Below are positions 50,682-59,913 of a stretch of 64,000 nucleotides of DNA, in pieces. Source of the stretch: Enterococcaceae bacterium OF42-14pH9A. Lineage in GTDB: Bacteria; Bacillota; Bacilli; Lactobacillales; Enterococcaceae. Position numbers and translations under genes: made by a program. Position 1 is the stretch's first letter. Each line of letters opens with the position of its first letter. The notes under the pieces were generated by a model. The model saw only the letters and a program-made list of their open reading frames with translations, was not told the DNA's origin and ran no database searches. The stretch spans positions 877,338 to 941,337 of the forward strand of contig JAQEYU010000001.1 in NCBI GenBank assembly GCA_027692465.1. Direction: 5' to 3'.

Positions 50682-52250
50682 ATGGGACTTTATATTCTCC
50701 TCGCTATCATCGGTTTAATTGTTGGTCTTTTAGCAGGTTTCGTCGTTGCCAAGAACAAGCATGAAAAAGAACATGCTGCAGAATTGGCCGGCGCGCAGAA
50801 TTCGGCGCAGGGTATCATCCAAACTGCACAGAAAGATGCGGAAACTCTGAAAAAAGAAGCATTGTTGGAAGCTAAGGAAGAAAACCAGAAGTATCGTGCG
50901 CAAATCGAAAGTGAGTTGAAGGAAAGCAAGCTCGAAATCAAATCACAAGAGAATCGCTTACTGCAGCGGGAGCAGACGTTGGATCGTAAAGACGATTCGA
51001 TCGAAAAGCGCGAGCACTCCCTGGAGGATCGTGAGCGAACACTTAGTTCTAAACAGCAATTAATTGACGAGCGAGAAAAAGAAGTCGAAAAACTGATTGG
51101 GGAACAACAGCAGGAACTGCAACGTGTAGCCGGCTTGTCCCGCGATGAAGCAAAAGAGATCATCATGAAATCGACGGAAGAAGAGTTGAACCATGAGTTG
51201 ACGCTGATGGTGAAAGAATCCGAGCAACGGGCCAAGGAAGAAGCCGACCGCAAGGCGAAAAACCTGCTGTCACTGGCGATCCAGCGCTGTGCTGCTGATT
51301 CGGTCTCTGAAAACACGGTATCTGTTGTCTCCTTGCCGAATGATGAAATGAAGGGTCGGATCATCGGTCGCGAAGGCCGCAACATCCGTACCTTGGAAAC
51401 GTTGACCGGTATTGATTTGATCATCGACGATACACCGGAAGCAGTCGTCTTGTCCGGGTTTGACCCGATCCGTCGGGAAATCGCCCGCATGACCTTGGAA
51501 AAATTGATCCAGGACGGTCGGATCCATCCGGCCCGCATCGAAGAGATGGTGGAGAAATCCCGCAAGGAAATGGACGAACGCATCCGGGAATACGGCGAAC
51601 AAGCCGCATTCGAAGTCGGTGCCCATACGCTGCATCCGGATTTGATCAAAATCCTGGGTCGTCTGCGTTTCAGAACCAGTTACGGTCAAAACGTATTGAA
51701 CCACTCCATCGAAGTCGCAAAACTGACCGGCGTTCTGGCCGCCGAGCTGGGTGAAGACATCCAGTTGGCCAAACGAGCAGGTCTCCTGCATGACATCGGG
51801 AAGGCTTTGGATCACGAAATCGAAGGCTCTCACGTGGAGATCGGCGCCGAATTGGCTGCCAAGTACAAAGAAAATCCGGTGGTCATCAATGCCATCGCTT
51901 CTCACCACGGCGACGTGGAAGCAACCTCTGTCATCAGTGTACTGGTGGCAGCCGCAGATGCACTGTCGGCCGCTCGTCCGGGCGCCCGCAGCGAGTCTTT
52001 GGAAAACTATATCCGCCGTCTGGAAAACCTGGAGAACATCTCCAACAGTTTTGCCGGCGTCGAATCCAGCTTTGCTGTCCAAGCGGGCCGCGAAGTCCGG
52101 GTCATGGTCAAACCGGAACAAATTTCCGATTTGGATGCTGCCCGGCTGGTTCGGGATATCCGCAAGAAGATCGAAGACGATCTGGATTATCCGGGCCACA
52201 TCAAAGTCACTGTTATTCGGGAAACCCGGGCAGTCGACTACGCCAAATAA
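50682..52250 (+). CDS. rny: Ribonuclease Y
   Basis: 522 aa from ATG 50682, 8 bp after GGAGG. N-terminal membrane anchor (about 2-25), long charged coiled coil (about 30-190), KH domain (about 210-270, [20 protein letters not shown]), HD domain (about 335-430, [20 protein letters not shown]). Main mRNA-decay endonuclease of the Firmicutes degradosome. Its leader of about 110 nt follows a consensus promoter. Terminator after. Confidence 0.96.
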   Translation: MGLYILLAIIGLIVGLLAGFVVAKNKHEKEHAAELAGAQNSAQGIIQTAQKDAETLKKEALLEAKEENQKYRAQIESELKESKLEIKSQENRLLQREQTLDRKDDSIEKREHSLEDRERTLSSKQQLIDEREKEVEKLIGEQQQELQRVAGLSRDEAKEIIMKSTEEELNHELTLMVKESEQRAKEEADRKAKNLLSLAIQRCAADSVSENTVSVVSLPNDEMKGRIIGREGRNIRTLETLTGIDLIIDDTPEAVVLSGFDPIRREIARMTLEKLIQDGRIHPARIEEMVEKSRKEMDERIREYGEQAAFEVGAHTLHPDLIKILGRLRFRTSYGQNVLNHSIEVAKLTGVLAAELGEDIQLAKRAGLLHDIGKALDHEIEGSHVEIGAELAAKYKENPVVINAIASHHGDVEATSVISVLVAAADALSAARPGARSESLENYIRRLENLENISNSFAGVESSFAVQAGREVRVMVKPEQISDLDAARLVRDIRKKIEDDLDYPGHIKVTVIRETRAVDYAK

Positions 52251-52260
52251 GCAAGATGAA

Positions 52261-52295
52261 GTCCCCGACAGCTGCGGTTGTCGGGGGCTTTTTTG
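52261..52295 (+). terminator. Terminator of rny
   Basis: GTCCCCGACA and TGTCGGGGGC arms then TTTTTT. Confidence 0.92.
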
Positions 52296-52547
52296 GAATC
52301 TTTGTTTTAAATGCTGTCTTGGAATAAATGAGAAAGGTGGCAAGAGTTTTGAGCTAGTGCTGTCTGACGACTGGCAAAAGAGTATAATAAAATTCGTATG
52401 GGCATCAGTCTGAAGGTATCATGAAGTTAAGCAATTATTTTACAGAAGTTACTGAGTCTGCAGCGAGTCAAAGTGGTACTGAGAAAGGAATCTAACAGCT
52501 GCCTACTGTCGACTGTATAAAAAAAGACCGTGAGAGGGGGATCAGCG

Positions 52548-53453
52548 ATGGAAACAGCAGAGGAGAAGCAACTCCAAATAATCCGCAGATTGGGAGGATT
52601 CAGCGAACAGGCAGAAATCAAACAGTTTTCTGACGTTACTTTGAATAAGAAGTACGATGTTTATCTGATTGATGAAGCCGGTCAGCGACAGATTTTCAAA
52701 CGAGCCGAGGCAGATGAAATCAATGCGTATCAACAGCTGCAAAAGATGGCTCGTTTTACTGATCACAAGAAGTTGACAGTTCCGAACTTGCTTGGGACCA
52801 TCGAATCGGCAGGTGAAGCCTGGATCTTACTGAGCTGGTTTGAAGGTGAGGATATGCGAAGTGCATCCGGCAAAACATTTGAAGTCTTCGGTACAGCTTT
52901 GGCCCAGATTGTGAATGTCGGAGTGGCACTGGGCGAGCTGCCGATGGATCCCATCGAGTCTGCCTTTGCACGTCTGGAGAAAAAACTGGTGCCGAATTCC
53001 ATCGCTGAGCAAGGTTTGACTATCTATAAAAAGCGCCGGCGACAAATGCCGCTGACCTTCACGAATGACGATCTGCTTCCTATCAATGTATTGTGGCGGC
53101 AGGATGAGGTTTGCCTGATTGATTGGGGTTATGGCCGAACTGGAAGCTATACGTCTGATCTGGGGCGCTTTCTGGCATTCAGCTTTCCTGAAGCAGCAGG
53201 CGGCTATCCGCTGACCTCTGCTGATGGAAACAGGGCGGCTGAGGCTTTTTATCGAGAGCTGTCTCCGGTCCTTAAAACACGCTGCGATTTTGAGCAGTTT
53301 CGGCAGGATCTGCAAGCAGAGATTCTGTTCCAATGCCTGCTTTCGTTATGGCATTTACCTCAGATCAGTTTTGACAGGCTCAAGACGCCAATGGAGCATC
53401 ATTGTTATCAGCAGATTTGTGAATTGGTGGAGAAACTGAGTGCGGCAGGATAG
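52548..53453 (+). CDS. Phosphotransferase-like (APH/choline-kinase fold) protein
   Basis: 301 aa from ATG 52548 (GAGAGGGGGATC upstream). Kinase-like fold: N-lobe Lys in RQIFKRAEADEINAYQQL, WILLSWFEGED, catalytic loop TNDDLLPINVLW and metal loop LIDWGYGRTGSYTSDLGRFL. The catalytic loop keeps the Asp and Asn of HGDxxxxN but has N-D in place of H-G. Members phosphorylate small molecules such as aminoglycosides, choline or fructosamine; no substrate can be given. Stands alone between rny and a terminator. Confidence 0.7.
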   Translation: METAEEKQLQIIRRLGGFSEQAEIKQFSDVTLNKKYDVYLIDEAGQRQIFKRAEADEINAYQQLQKMARFTDHKKLTVPNLLGTIESAGEAWILLSWFEGEDMRSASGKTFEVFGTALAQIVNVGVALGELPMDPIESAFARLEKKLVPNSIAEQGLTIYKKRRRQMPLTFTNDDLLPINVLWRQDEVCLIDWGYGRTGSYTSDLGRFLAFSFPEAAGGYPLTSADGNRAAEAFYRELSPVLKTRCDFEQFRQDLQAEILFQCLLSLWHLPQISFDRLKTPMEHHCYQQICELVEKLSAAG

Positions 53454-53576
53454 CGAGTTAGGGGGAAAGTTATTTTACGCAAGTTTTTTTGAGCGGTGTG
53501 GCAACTCAAGTGGGATTATCAGTGGTATGTTTTCAGTAGATCTTGTCTGGTTTAGGCGAGGGAAGATCCACCAAAG

Positions 53577-53615
53577 AAGGTGTCAGCCGCGAAAATCGGG
53601 CTGACACCTTTATTT
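53577..53615. terminator. Bidirectional terminator
   Basis: AAGGTGTCAGCC and GGCTGACACCTT perfect arms between converging genes. Confidence 0.9.
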
Positions 53616-53622
53616 GCGCAGC

Positions 53623-54273
53623 TTAGTCGGCGTTTTTGGAAGCGGCATGCTGTGCTGCTTTATCCTGCCGATATTGTGCGGCTTGAGCCTGCCATTTTTG
53701 ACGGTCGGCTTCTGTGATTTCGCGGATCACTCGGGCCGGGTTGCCGCCGACGATAGTGTAGGGCGGGACGTCTTTAGTGACGACAGCACCGGAAGCGATG
53801 ATGGCTCCTTCGCCGATGGTCACGCCGGGGAGAATCGAGGCACTGCCGCCGATCCAGACTTTATTGCCGACTGTGATCGGCAGGCCGAATTCCAGATCGC
53901 TGATGCGGACTTCAGCATCGATTGGGTGGCCGGCGGTGTAGAAGGCCGCTCGAGGGCCGACCATGACATCGTCGCCGAAGCGGATCTTGTTGACGTCCAG
54001 AAAGATGCAGTCCATGTTGGCATAGAAATTCTCACCAATCTCAATATGACGTCCATAATCGACATAGAGGGGGGGATTTACATAGAAATGTTCACCGGTT
54101 TTCCCAAAGAGTTGTTTTTCCAAGGAAACAATGCCGGCGCGGTCTTCGATAGGGTGCTGATTGATCTTTTGTGCCAGCATTTTTCCTTTCAATGAGCCGT
54201 TTTCGGGGTGGATATCACGAGCCAGATAGAGCTCACCTTTGAGCATTTGTTCATAGTCGAAATCTTTTTCCAA
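53623..54273 (-). CDS. Sugar O-acetyltransferase (Maa/LacA type)
   Basis: 216 aa. N-terminal maltose-transacetylase domain (MLKGELYLARDIHPENG), then left-handed beta-helix hexapeptide repeats with active-site His in FYTAGHPIDAEVR and the KVWIGGSASILPGVTIGEGA run. Transfers acetyl from acetyl-CoA to a sugar, often regarded as detoxification. TTG start behind GGAGGC on the minus strand. The C-terminal tail is Ala/Gln/Lys rich and longer than usual. Confidence 0.88.
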   Translation of the reverse strand: MEKDFDYEQMLKGELYLARDIHPENGSLKGKMLAQKINQHPIEDRAGIVSLEKQLFGKTGEHFYVNPPLYVDYGRHIEIGENFYANMDCIFLDVNKIRFGDDVMVGPRAAFYTAGHPIDAEVRISDLEFGLPITVGNKVWIGGSASILPGVTIGEGAIIASGAVVTKDVPPYTIVGGNPARVIREITEADRQKWQAQAAQYRQDKAAQHAASKNAD

Positions 54274-54405
54274 AAGGTAGCCTCCGATTCATACCGCAAT
54301 AGAAGCGGCGGGATTAGGACGTATGCCAACGACAGCTGTTTTTTTCGTAATCGATGAGCCGGATTGCGTGAAACAGCCGGCAGAGGTGTTGTCAGCTCTA
54401 TTCTA

Positions 54406-54702
54406 TCATAGATGGCCCTTGGCGATCCGTGCGGTATCTAAAAACCAATAATCACGGTAATCTCCGGTCAGTGCAGTAAAAGGCTGGTGCGGGAGGCCCG
54501 CCTCTTGCAGCTGCTGCAATAAATAGTTGCGCAGGATCCAGGGATCTTCGATGTGGCGGGCGTTTAACTGAGCGATGGCAGTAATGGTTTCAGGTGTGGT
54601 CTGAAGTGCGGTGGCGATAGTCGTCAGTGGTTGACCCAGGAGGCGAATATTCTCACTGAATTCAGCAATCGTAGCTGTTTGTTGTTGTTTAGTCAATGAC
54701 AT
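54406..54702 (-). CDS. DUF2316 family protein
   Basis: 98 aa from the ATG at 54702 (GGAGGAATT upstream). MSLTKQQQTATIAEFSENIR, IAQLNARHIEDPWILRNYLL and the end FTALTGDYRDYWFLD are typical of DUF2316, an HTH-like family without known function. Separated by 130 bp from the acetyltransferase gene on the same strand. Confidence 0.82.
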   Translation of the reverse strand: MSLTKQQQTATIAEFSENIRLLGQPLTTIATALQTTPETITAIAQLNARHIEDPWILRNYLLQQLQEAGLPHQPFTALTGDYRDYWFLDTARIAKGHL

Positions 54703-54832
54703 CGATAATTCCTCCAATCAGATAGCAACAGGATGTTTATGCGCTCTGCTCCTGTTTTGATCGGTATACTCTACACCTGACCTCTAAAAAAAGCAAAATT
54801 CTCGTTTCTTCGTTGCTTAAAACGATTTTAGT

Positions 54833-54861
54833 TTGGCAAATACTGTAATATCAAGTAACAT
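54833..54861 (+). promoter_or_regulatory. mprF promoter
   Basis: -35 TTGGCA (54833-54838), 17 bp, -10 TAACAT (54856-54861). Confidence 0.6.
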
Positions 54862-54903
54862 TTAAAGCATAGATACGTACATAACAGTTTCGGAGGGATC
54901 TCC

Positions 54904-57483
54904 ATGAAAACAACGCTGCATACATTCGCGGATTGGATCAAAAAACACAGCCTGCTGTTGAGGTTGTTGTTTTTCGGATCGATCCTGATCTTTGTCGCCA
55001 ATCAGGTGATCAATATCGCCCACGGCATGAGCTGGCAGGAGGTCAAAGCAACGATGGACCAGCAGGCCCGGCCGACCCTTGTGCTGATGGCACTGCTGGG
55101 GCTGGCGGGTGTGCTGCCGATGCTGGGTTATGACTGGGTAGCGGTGAGAACGCTGGAAAAAAAGGGCAAACCGAAGATGCGCAGGAGCGACTTTTTTGTT
55201 TCAGCCTGGACCACCAATACCATCAATAATCTGGCAGGATTCGGCGGAATCGTGGGCGCCAGCCTGCGGGCGAATTTCTACGGAAAGGACAGTGATCGTA
55301 AACAGGTCTTGGCGACGGTATCAAAAGTAGCGCTGTTCATGGTAAGCGGTTTGTCGGTCTGGGCGCTGATCTTAGCCGTGCAGATCTATGGTCTGGGGTG
55401 GCATCCGGAGTTTCGCAGCTACTGGATCTGGTTGGCAGTAGGCAGTGTCTTGGCACCGGGACTAGTGATCTTGGCTTATCTGCGGCGTCGGCGGTTGTTT
55501 GCCGATCTGTTTCCCAAGGGTGTGCTGCAGCTGCTCCTGACTTCTTTTTGTCAGTGGAGCGGTGCACTGGCAGTCTTTCTGGCGATTGGCCGCCTGATGG
55601 ATCTGCAGTTTGCGGTGACGGATGTCTATCCGATGTTTTTGATCGCTACTTTGATCGGGATGCTGACGATGGTACCCGGTGGGATGGGTACCTTTGATGT
55701 CATGATGATCTTGGGGATGAGTAATCTGGGCTTCTCCCAAAACCAGACGGTGGTCTGGCTGCTGTATTACCGGCTATTTTATTATCTGGTGCCTTTTATT
55801 TCGGGACTGGTGCTCTTTTTGACCCGCAGCAGTGTCCGACTGAACCGTTTTTTTGACAATCTGCCGCGGATCATGCTGCAAAAAGCGGCTCATTTCGTCG
55901 TAGTCCTGGCTGTGTACTTCGCTGGAATCATGATGGTGCTGTTGTCGACAGTGCGCAATTTGTCGGCGGTCAGCCAGATCTTCAAGGTGCTGCTGCCCTT
56001 TTCCTTTGACTTTTTGGATCAGACGCTGAACCTCTTGGTGGGTTTTCTGCTATTGGGCTTGGCACGGGCCCTCTATGCCAAGGTAAAAAAAGCTTACCTG
56101 CCGACGATTGCTGTGCTGGTTTTTGGGATTATGAATACCATCACGCGGACTCGTTCTGCCCGGCTGTTCATTGTGTATTGTCTGATTTTATTGGCGGTTT
56201 GGCTGGCCCGCAAAGAGTTTTATCGGGAAAAATTCGTCTACTCCTGGGGCGCATTGATCTTTGACGGTCTCTTGTTCGGAACGCTGCTGATCGTTTATGC
56301 GGTGGCAGGCTTCCATCGGGGGCAATGGTGGAGTACTGAGATGCTGGGCAATTTTATCCTGTTTCCTTCCGAAGATGTCTGGTTTGCCGGTTTGATCGGT
56401 TTGGCATTGTCGCTTTTGGTACTTTTCGGGCTGCAACAGTATCTTTCGCAAACGGATCTGCAGGTGGGTGAAGAGTTTGAAGTGCAGCGCTTTAATGATC
56501 TGCTCAGTCGTTACGGGGGGACCCGTGCCAGTCACAAGCTGAGATTAGCGGGCTATCAGATGTATTATTATCAGGAAGAGGGTGAGGACAAAGCAGCATT
56601 CGGCTTCCAATTCAAAGGCAACCGCTGCTTTGTTCTCGGCGATCCGATTGGCGACAAAGCGTATTTCCGGCAGGGAACGCTGGCCTTTTTGAAGGATGCG
56701 GATCTGTTGGGCTATCAGTTGGCTTTCTATCGAATCAGTGAAGCCTATGTGGTACTGCTGCACGATCTGGGCTTCGAATTTACCAAGATCGGCGAGACAG
56801 GAACCGTTGATTTCACCCGACCGCTGCCTGATTTCACCCGGGCCGACAGCTATCGCAAGGCCTCTACCCAGGGCTATCATTTTACCTATTATCGGCAGTT
56901 GCCGGTGGAACTCTTGCAGGAATTGGAGCGGGTCAGTGACGAATGGCTGGCGGGGCAACGGGAGAAATTCTTTGCCAGCGGGCGCTTTGATGTCGATTAT
57001 ATCTTGACTACACCGGTGGGACTCGTGCGTAATCAGCAGAATAAGATCGTGGGCTTTGCCACCCAGCAGCCGATCTGCAACGAATGGGTTTCTTACGACC
57101 TGTTGCGGTTAGGCAGCGGGGTGGATCAAGACGTGGCCAATTATCTGGTGTTGAATATGATGCTTCAGTGGGAAAAGGACGGCTATCATTATTGCGACAT
57201 CGGCATGGCACCGCTGGCTCATGTGGGGGATGCGCCGTCTTCTTTCTTCCAAGAACGCGTGATGAATGTAATCTACAACTACGGCAATGCGTTTTATGAG
57301 TTCCAGGAAAATTTCCGGGGGAAGAAACCCTTTGCCAGCTTTTGGGAAGGCTGTTACTTCGCCTACGCCAAGGGATCCAGCTTTTATTTAGCAGCATGGC
57401 AGCTGCTCTTGTTGATCGGCCGGGGCCGCAGCAAAGGACCAACTCTGGTAGAAGAAGCGCTGGAGGAACGGAGGAGCTTGTAA
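54904..57483 (+). CDS. mprF: Phosphatidylglycerol lysyltransferase MprF
   Basis: 859 aa. About fourteen membrane helices in the first 530 residues (flippase part, with INNLAGFGGIVGASLRANFY and MVPGGMGTFDVMMI motifs), then a cytosolic GNAT-like DUF2156 domain (about 540-840: FQFKGNRCFVLGDPIG; LRLGSGVDQDVANYLVLNMM; YHYCDIGMAPLAHVG). Adds lysine (or alanine) from aminoacyl-tRNA to phosphatidylglycerol and flips it, lowering the negative surface charge and giving resistance to cationic peptides. GGAGGGATC precedes the ATG. Confidence 0.94.
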   Translation: MKTTLHTFADWIKKHSLLLRLLFFGSILIFVANQVINIAHGMSWQEVKATMDQQARPTLVLMALLGLAGVLPMLGYDWVAVRTLEKKGKPKMRRSDFFVSAWTTNTINNLAGFGGIVGASLRANFYGKDSDRKQVLATVSKVALFMVSGLSVWALILAVQIYGLGWHPEFRSYWIWLAVGSVLAPGLVILAYLRRRRLFADLFPKGVLQLLLTSFCQWSGALAVFLAIGRLMDLQFAVTDVYPMFLIATLIGMLTMVPGGMGTFDVMMILGMSNLGFSQNQTVVWLLYYRLFYYLVPFISGLVLFLTRSSVRLNRFFDNLPRIMLQKAAHFVVVLAVYFAGIMMVLLSTVRNLSAVSQIFKVLLPFSFDFLDQTLNLLVGFLLLGLARALYAKVKKAYLPTIAVLVFGIMNTITRTRSARLFIVYCLILLAVWLARKEFYREKFVYSWGALIFDGLLFGTLLIVYAVAGFHRGQWWSTEMLGNFILFPSEDVWFAGLIGLALSLLVLFGLQQYLSQTDLQVGEEFEVQRFNDLLSRYGGTRASHKLRLAGYQMYYYQEEGEDKAAFGFQFKGNRCFVLGDPIGDKAYFRQGTLAFLKDADLLGYQLAFYRISEAYVVLLHDLGFEFTKIGETGTVDFTRPLPDFTRADSYRKASTQGYHFTYYRQLPVELLQELERVSDEWLAGQREKFFASGRFDVDYILTTPVGLVRNQQNKIVGFATQQPICNEWVSYDLLRLGSGVDQDVANYLVLNMMLQWEKDGYHYCDIGMAPLAHVGDAPSSFFQERVMNVIYNYGNAFYEFQENFRGKKPFASFWEGCYFAYAKGSSFYLAAWQLLLLIGRGRSKGPTLVEEALEERRSL

Positions 57484-57597
57484 GCTTAGTGAGTACCTGG
57501 AAACATCGGTGACCTTCGTATTTTGGAGGATCATCCGCTAACATTTTCAACCGGTGTCAGTTTAAGGCAATTACTTTGTCGAAAAAGAAGGGTACGA

Positions 57598-57648
57598 AAA
57601 AAACGTCAGGAATCGTTGCAGCTCTCTGCAGCAATTCCTGACGTTTTT
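57598..57648. terminator. Bidirectional terminator after mprF
   Basis: AAAACGTCAGGAATTG-type arms (AACGTCAGGAAT and ATTCCTGACGTT) with inner GCAG/CTGC stem, A-run before and T-run after. Confidence 0.9.
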
Positions 57649-57660
57649 AAATTCAAGGCC

Positions 57661-58074
57661 TTAGTAAGCCTGTCCTTCCAACAAGTCACCGGCATTAGGA
57701 CCGGCATCCAGTTTGTAGATGCGTTCCAAATTGATGACGACTGCTGCTACTGGTTTGGGCACATGATGGCCGGCTGCAAAGGTCACAGCGTCTTCGTAAA
57801 CGGCGTCGTTTTGGTGGATTTCGGCAGTTCCTTCGAAGCGGAAGCCTTTGAAGGCCGCATGATCAACAGTTGCCACGACGACTTTGTGATTGGCTTCTAC
57901 ATTATGCCAGGCTTGTTTGCCGGTGTGTTCATTGTAGATCAGATGAGTGTCATCCAGCACCCGCAGCGTGCCCTTGGGTCCGATTTGGGGATGCCCGGCT
58001 TCATCGACGGTTGCGATAAAGCTCAGTTGAGCAGCGATCATATTTTTCATATCTTCAGTAAGTGTGACGGTCAT
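57661..58074 (-). CDS. Pyridoxamine 5'-phosphate oxidase-like flavin-binding protein
   Basis: 137 aa, split-barrel FMN-binding fold. SFIATVDEAGHPQIGPKGTL (strand 1-2), LIYNEHTGKQAWHNVEANHK and VVVATVDHAAFKGFRFEGTA are typical of small PNPOx-like proteins. True PdxH function is unlikely; quinone/F420-like or general stress roles are known for relatives. AGGAAA precedes the ATG at 58074, an upstream in-frame ATG at 58083 being closer to the site. Confidence 0.8.
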   Translation of the reverse strand: MTVTLTEDMKNMIAAQLSFIATVDEAGHPQIGPKGTLRVLDDTHLIYNEHTGKQAWHNVEANHKVVVATVDHAAFKGFRFEGTAEIHQNDAVYEDAVTFAAGHHVPKPVAAVVINLERIYKLDAGPNAGDLLEGQAY

Positions 58075-58227
58075 TGTTACCATTTCCTTTCCCTATCAGG
58101 CAATCGTGGCTGTGACGGCAGTCAAAATCGCCAGCTAACTTTTCGTAAGTATTATAGTCCTGTTGCGAAAAAAAGGGTAATGGTTTGTTTGGCCGCTGCA
58201 AAACGTCCTGCGGTACCTGTAAAAAGC

Positions 58228-58256
58228 AAAGAAGCAGCTCCCAGTGAGAGCTGCTT
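58228..58256 (-). terminator. Terminator of the orphan gene at 58.3 kb
   Basis: AAGCAGCTC and GAGCTGCTT arms; on the minus strand CTTTGCTTTTT follows. Confidence 0.7.
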
Positions 58257-58258
58257 TT

Positions 58259-58645
58259 TCAGGTTGTCAGCTGCCTGTCTTCCAAAAAAGCGGTCAACTG
58301 CAACTCCTCTTCGTCGGTCAGTGTGCCGGTCTCCAGATCCTGCAGCAGCCTTTCAAGCAGCTGGCGATCGGCTTCCCAGAATCCTGCCAATTGTATGAAA
58401 TGTTTCGTGGGATAACGGCGGAAAACCGGATACAGGTCCAAGAATTCCTCAAAGGCCAGGTGAGGCGCTTCGGTAAAATCTGCTACATAGCCTTCTGCCA
58501 ACGCAGCAGCAGTGGGATCGCCGTTTTCTTTCAGGATTCCTTTAGCCACCAACTCCAAAAAAACTTCCTGTTTAGTGATCGTGATGCCTTGTTGGCGGCA
58601 ATAACGGTAACCTTCTTCCACCAGGGGAGGAAAGATGAGCTGCAT
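58259..58645 (-). CDS. Uncharacterised soluble protein
   Basis: 128 aa from ATG 58645 (AGGAGG 8 bp upstream). Mostly helical and acidic (MQLIFPPLVEEGYRYCRQQG; QEVFLELVAKGILKENGDPT; EELQLTAFLEDRQLTT). No family recognised; the KQEVFLELV stretch may be part of an HTH-like helix pair. It lies 88 bp downstream of rpmF on the same strand without a clear terminator between, so it may be transcribed with the ribosomal-protein genes. Confidence 0.6.
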   Translation of the reverse strand: MQLIFPPLVEEGYRYCRQQGITITKQEVFLELVAKGILKENGDPTAAALAEGYVADFTEAPHLAFEEFLDLYPVFRRYPTKHFIQLAGFWEADRQLLERLLQDLETGTLTDEEELQLTAFLEDRQLTT

Positions 58646-58733
58646 GCGGCAGGCCTCCTTTTCGGTATGGACAGATGACGTCACAAAGAGTGGTTGCACC
58701 CGTCGTGAACTGACTCAGTGAAAAGGCAGCGAA

Positions 58734-58904
58734 TCATTTACTGCTGACCTGTCGTCCTTTGTAATAACCTTTGAGAGAGACCCGGTGACTGCGGTGATAA
58801 TCGCCGGTGGTCTCGTCAAAGGTGATCGCCGTTGCGGTCAGGGCATGGTGCCCTCGACGCAGGCGCTTTTTAGCTTTGGATGTTTTTCGTGCCGGTACTG
58901 CCAT
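58734..58904 (-). CDS. rpmF: 50S ribosomal protein L32, cysteine-free
   Basis: 56 aa, not in the long-ORF range. Reads [20 protein letters not shown], then [20 protein letters not shown]. The zinc-finger cysteines of standard L32 are absent, marking the zinc-independent type. AAAGGAGG precedes the ATG. It follows the small basic gene after a terminator-like hairpin, so it may have its own promoter or be attenuated. Confidence 0.9.
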   Translation of the reverse strand: MAVPARKTSKAKKRLRRGHHALTATAITFDETTGDYHRSHRVSLKGYYKGRQVSSK

Positions 58905-58975
58905 GAGTGCCGCCTCCTTTTAAAATTGGGTAAGCAGTGAGAGCAAGCTGTTGAGGACTTGTTTCTCGTGCTCCG

Positions 58976-59015
58976 TAAAATAAAGGGACAACCCGCTTTG
59001 TCGCCGGATTGTCCC
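58976..59015 (-). terminator. Terminator-like hairpin between the small basic gene and rpmF
   Basis: On the minus strand GGGACAATCCG pairs with CGGGTTGTCCC, followed by TTTATTTT. Confidence 0.65.
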
Positions 59016-59029
59016 GCCTAGCAGCCGTC

Positions 59030-59173
59030 TCAGTTAAGGGCAGCCAGTTGGGTATAATAGGCCTTTTTGCGGGCGCGTTTGTATTCGTGGATGATCTTCA
59101 AGGCGCGCTTGCGGGTCTTGATGTTGGGGCTTTTCAGGCGGCGGTATGCGCTGCTCAAGTCTTGTTTTTCCAT
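59030..59173 (-). CDS. Small basic 'putative metal homeostasis' protein
   Basis: 47 aa: MEKQDLSSAYRRLKSPNIKT with RKRALKIIHEYKRARKKAYY following. Matches the short Lactobacillales family annotated as putative metal homeostasis protein, whose biochemical role is unknown. AAAGGAGAG precedes the ATG. Its position within cysteine-free ribosomal-protein genes supports a link to zinc limitation. Too short for usual ORF thresholds. Separated from rpsN by repeat copy H. Confidence 0.75.
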   Translation of the reverse strand: MEKQDLSSAYRRLKSPNIKTRKRALKIIHEYKRARKKAYYTQLAALN

Positions 59174-59218
59174 AGGGCTCTCCTTTACTTGGTTTACCGG
59201 AGTGCTCCGGAATCTGTT

Positions 59219-59387
59219 GGGGTGTCTGACACTAGCGGTGAGCTTCGAAGCTTAGCGGATTTTTTGCCGACTGTCAGGTGAAAAAATGCCAGCTCAGATG
59301 CTTCATAAGCAGGCCTGATTACGCAGCTCACGGCAAAAGAACCCGAACCGCTATCGGTGCTTTTTCAGATACGTCAGGCTCACCAGC
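59219..59387 (+). repeat. MITE-like repeat, copy H (forward)
   Basis: Diverged copy: GGGGTGTCTGACACTAGCGGT at one end and its approximate inverse ACCGCTATCGGTGCTTTTTCAG at the other; interior GGATTTTTTGCCGAC, CATAAG and CACGGCAAAAGAACC align with copies A/B. It abuts the rpsN stop and separates rpsN from the next gene. Confidence 0.55.
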
Positions 59388-59649
59388 TGGCTTTTTTGAC
59401 GCCGGGAATCTGACCTTTGTGGGCCAATTGGCGGAAGTTGACCCGGGACATGCCGAATTTGCGCATGTAGCCGCGCGGGCGTCCGTCGATCAGGTCCCGA
59501 TTTTTCAAACGGTTGGGATTGCTGTCGACGGGCAGTTTTGCCAGACCTTCATAGTCTTTGGCAGCTTTTAATTCCTGCCGCAGCTGCGCATAATGAGCAA
59601 TCATTGCTTCTTGTTTGCGAGCTTTGGCGATTTTAGATTTTTTAGCCAT
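59380..59649 (-). CDS. rpsN: 30S ribosomal protein S14, cysteine-free type
   Basis: 89 aa, the longer zinc-independent S14. [40 protein letters not shown] and [20 protein letters not shown] are typical; no CxxC motif. Its ATG is immediately after the rpmG TAA, with AAGGAGACG inside rpmG, so the two are translationally coupled. Known relatives replace the zinc-containing S14 under zinc starvation. Confidence 0.93.
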   Translation of the reverse strand: MAKKSKIAKARKQEAMIAHYAQLRQELKAAKDYEGLAKLPVDSNPNRLKNRDLIDGRPRGYMRKFGMSRVNFRQLAHKGQIPGVKKASW

Positions 59650-59799
59650 TTATTTCGTCTCCTTAAAAATTACGTGTTTTCGCAGCTTGGGTGAATATTT
59701 TTTCAACTCCAGCCGCTCGGGATGGTTGCGTTTGTTTTTAGTCGTGATATATAAGCGTTCGCCGGTAGGGGCGTGCTCCAAAGTAATAGTTTGTCTCAT
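59650..59799 (-). CDS. rpmG: 50S ribosomal protein L33, cysteine-free type
   Basis: 49 aa: [40 protein letters not shown], ending HVIFKETK. It lacks the CxxC pairs of zinc L33. First gene of the operon, downstream of a consensus promoter and two Zur-like boxes. The ATG is preceded by AAAGGAGTG. Confidence 0.92.
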   Translation of the reverse strand: MRQTITLEHAPTGERLYITTKNKRNHPERLELKKYSPKLRKHVIFKETK

Positions 59800-59852
59800 G
59801 GCGATCACTCCTTTCCTGCCGCAGCAGTCTTGAATAGCGTCAGAATTCGCAG

Positions 59853-59873
59853 TAGTCGAAACGATTTCGTTTT
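59853..59873. promoter_or_regulatory. Second Zur-like box
   Basis: 21-bp imperfect palindrome on the minus strand, AAAACGAAAT-C-GTTTCGACTA, matching about 14 of 20 fixed positions of the B. subtilis Zur consensus. It lies between the stronger box and the rpmG start. Confidence 0.45.
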
Positions 59874-59882
59874 ATCGAGAGC

Positions 59883-59903
59883 AAAGCGGAATCTTTACGA
59901 TTT
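59883..59903. promoter_or_regulatory. Zur-like box of the rpmG operon
   Basis: On the minus strand the left half AAATCGTAA is identical to the Zur consensus and the right half TTCCGCTTT matches TTACGATTT at 7 of 9. It begins about 10 bp downstream of the -10, where a bound repressor would block transcription. Confidence 0.7.
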
Positions 59904-59913
59904 GAACGTTAGG

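Noticed and set aside
51270..52343. Minus-strand ORF of 357 aa antisense to rny
   Set aside because: Shadow of the rny coding frame; the plus-strand protein has clear KH and HD domains.
57523..58398. Plus-strand ORF of 291 aa across the 57.6-58.4 kb region
   Set aside because: Overlaps a terminator and the oppositely oriented PNPOx-like and orphan genes, both with good ribosome binding sites.
59653..59799. CxxC-containing L33
   Set aside because: The translated sequence has no cysteine, so it is the zinc-independent type.
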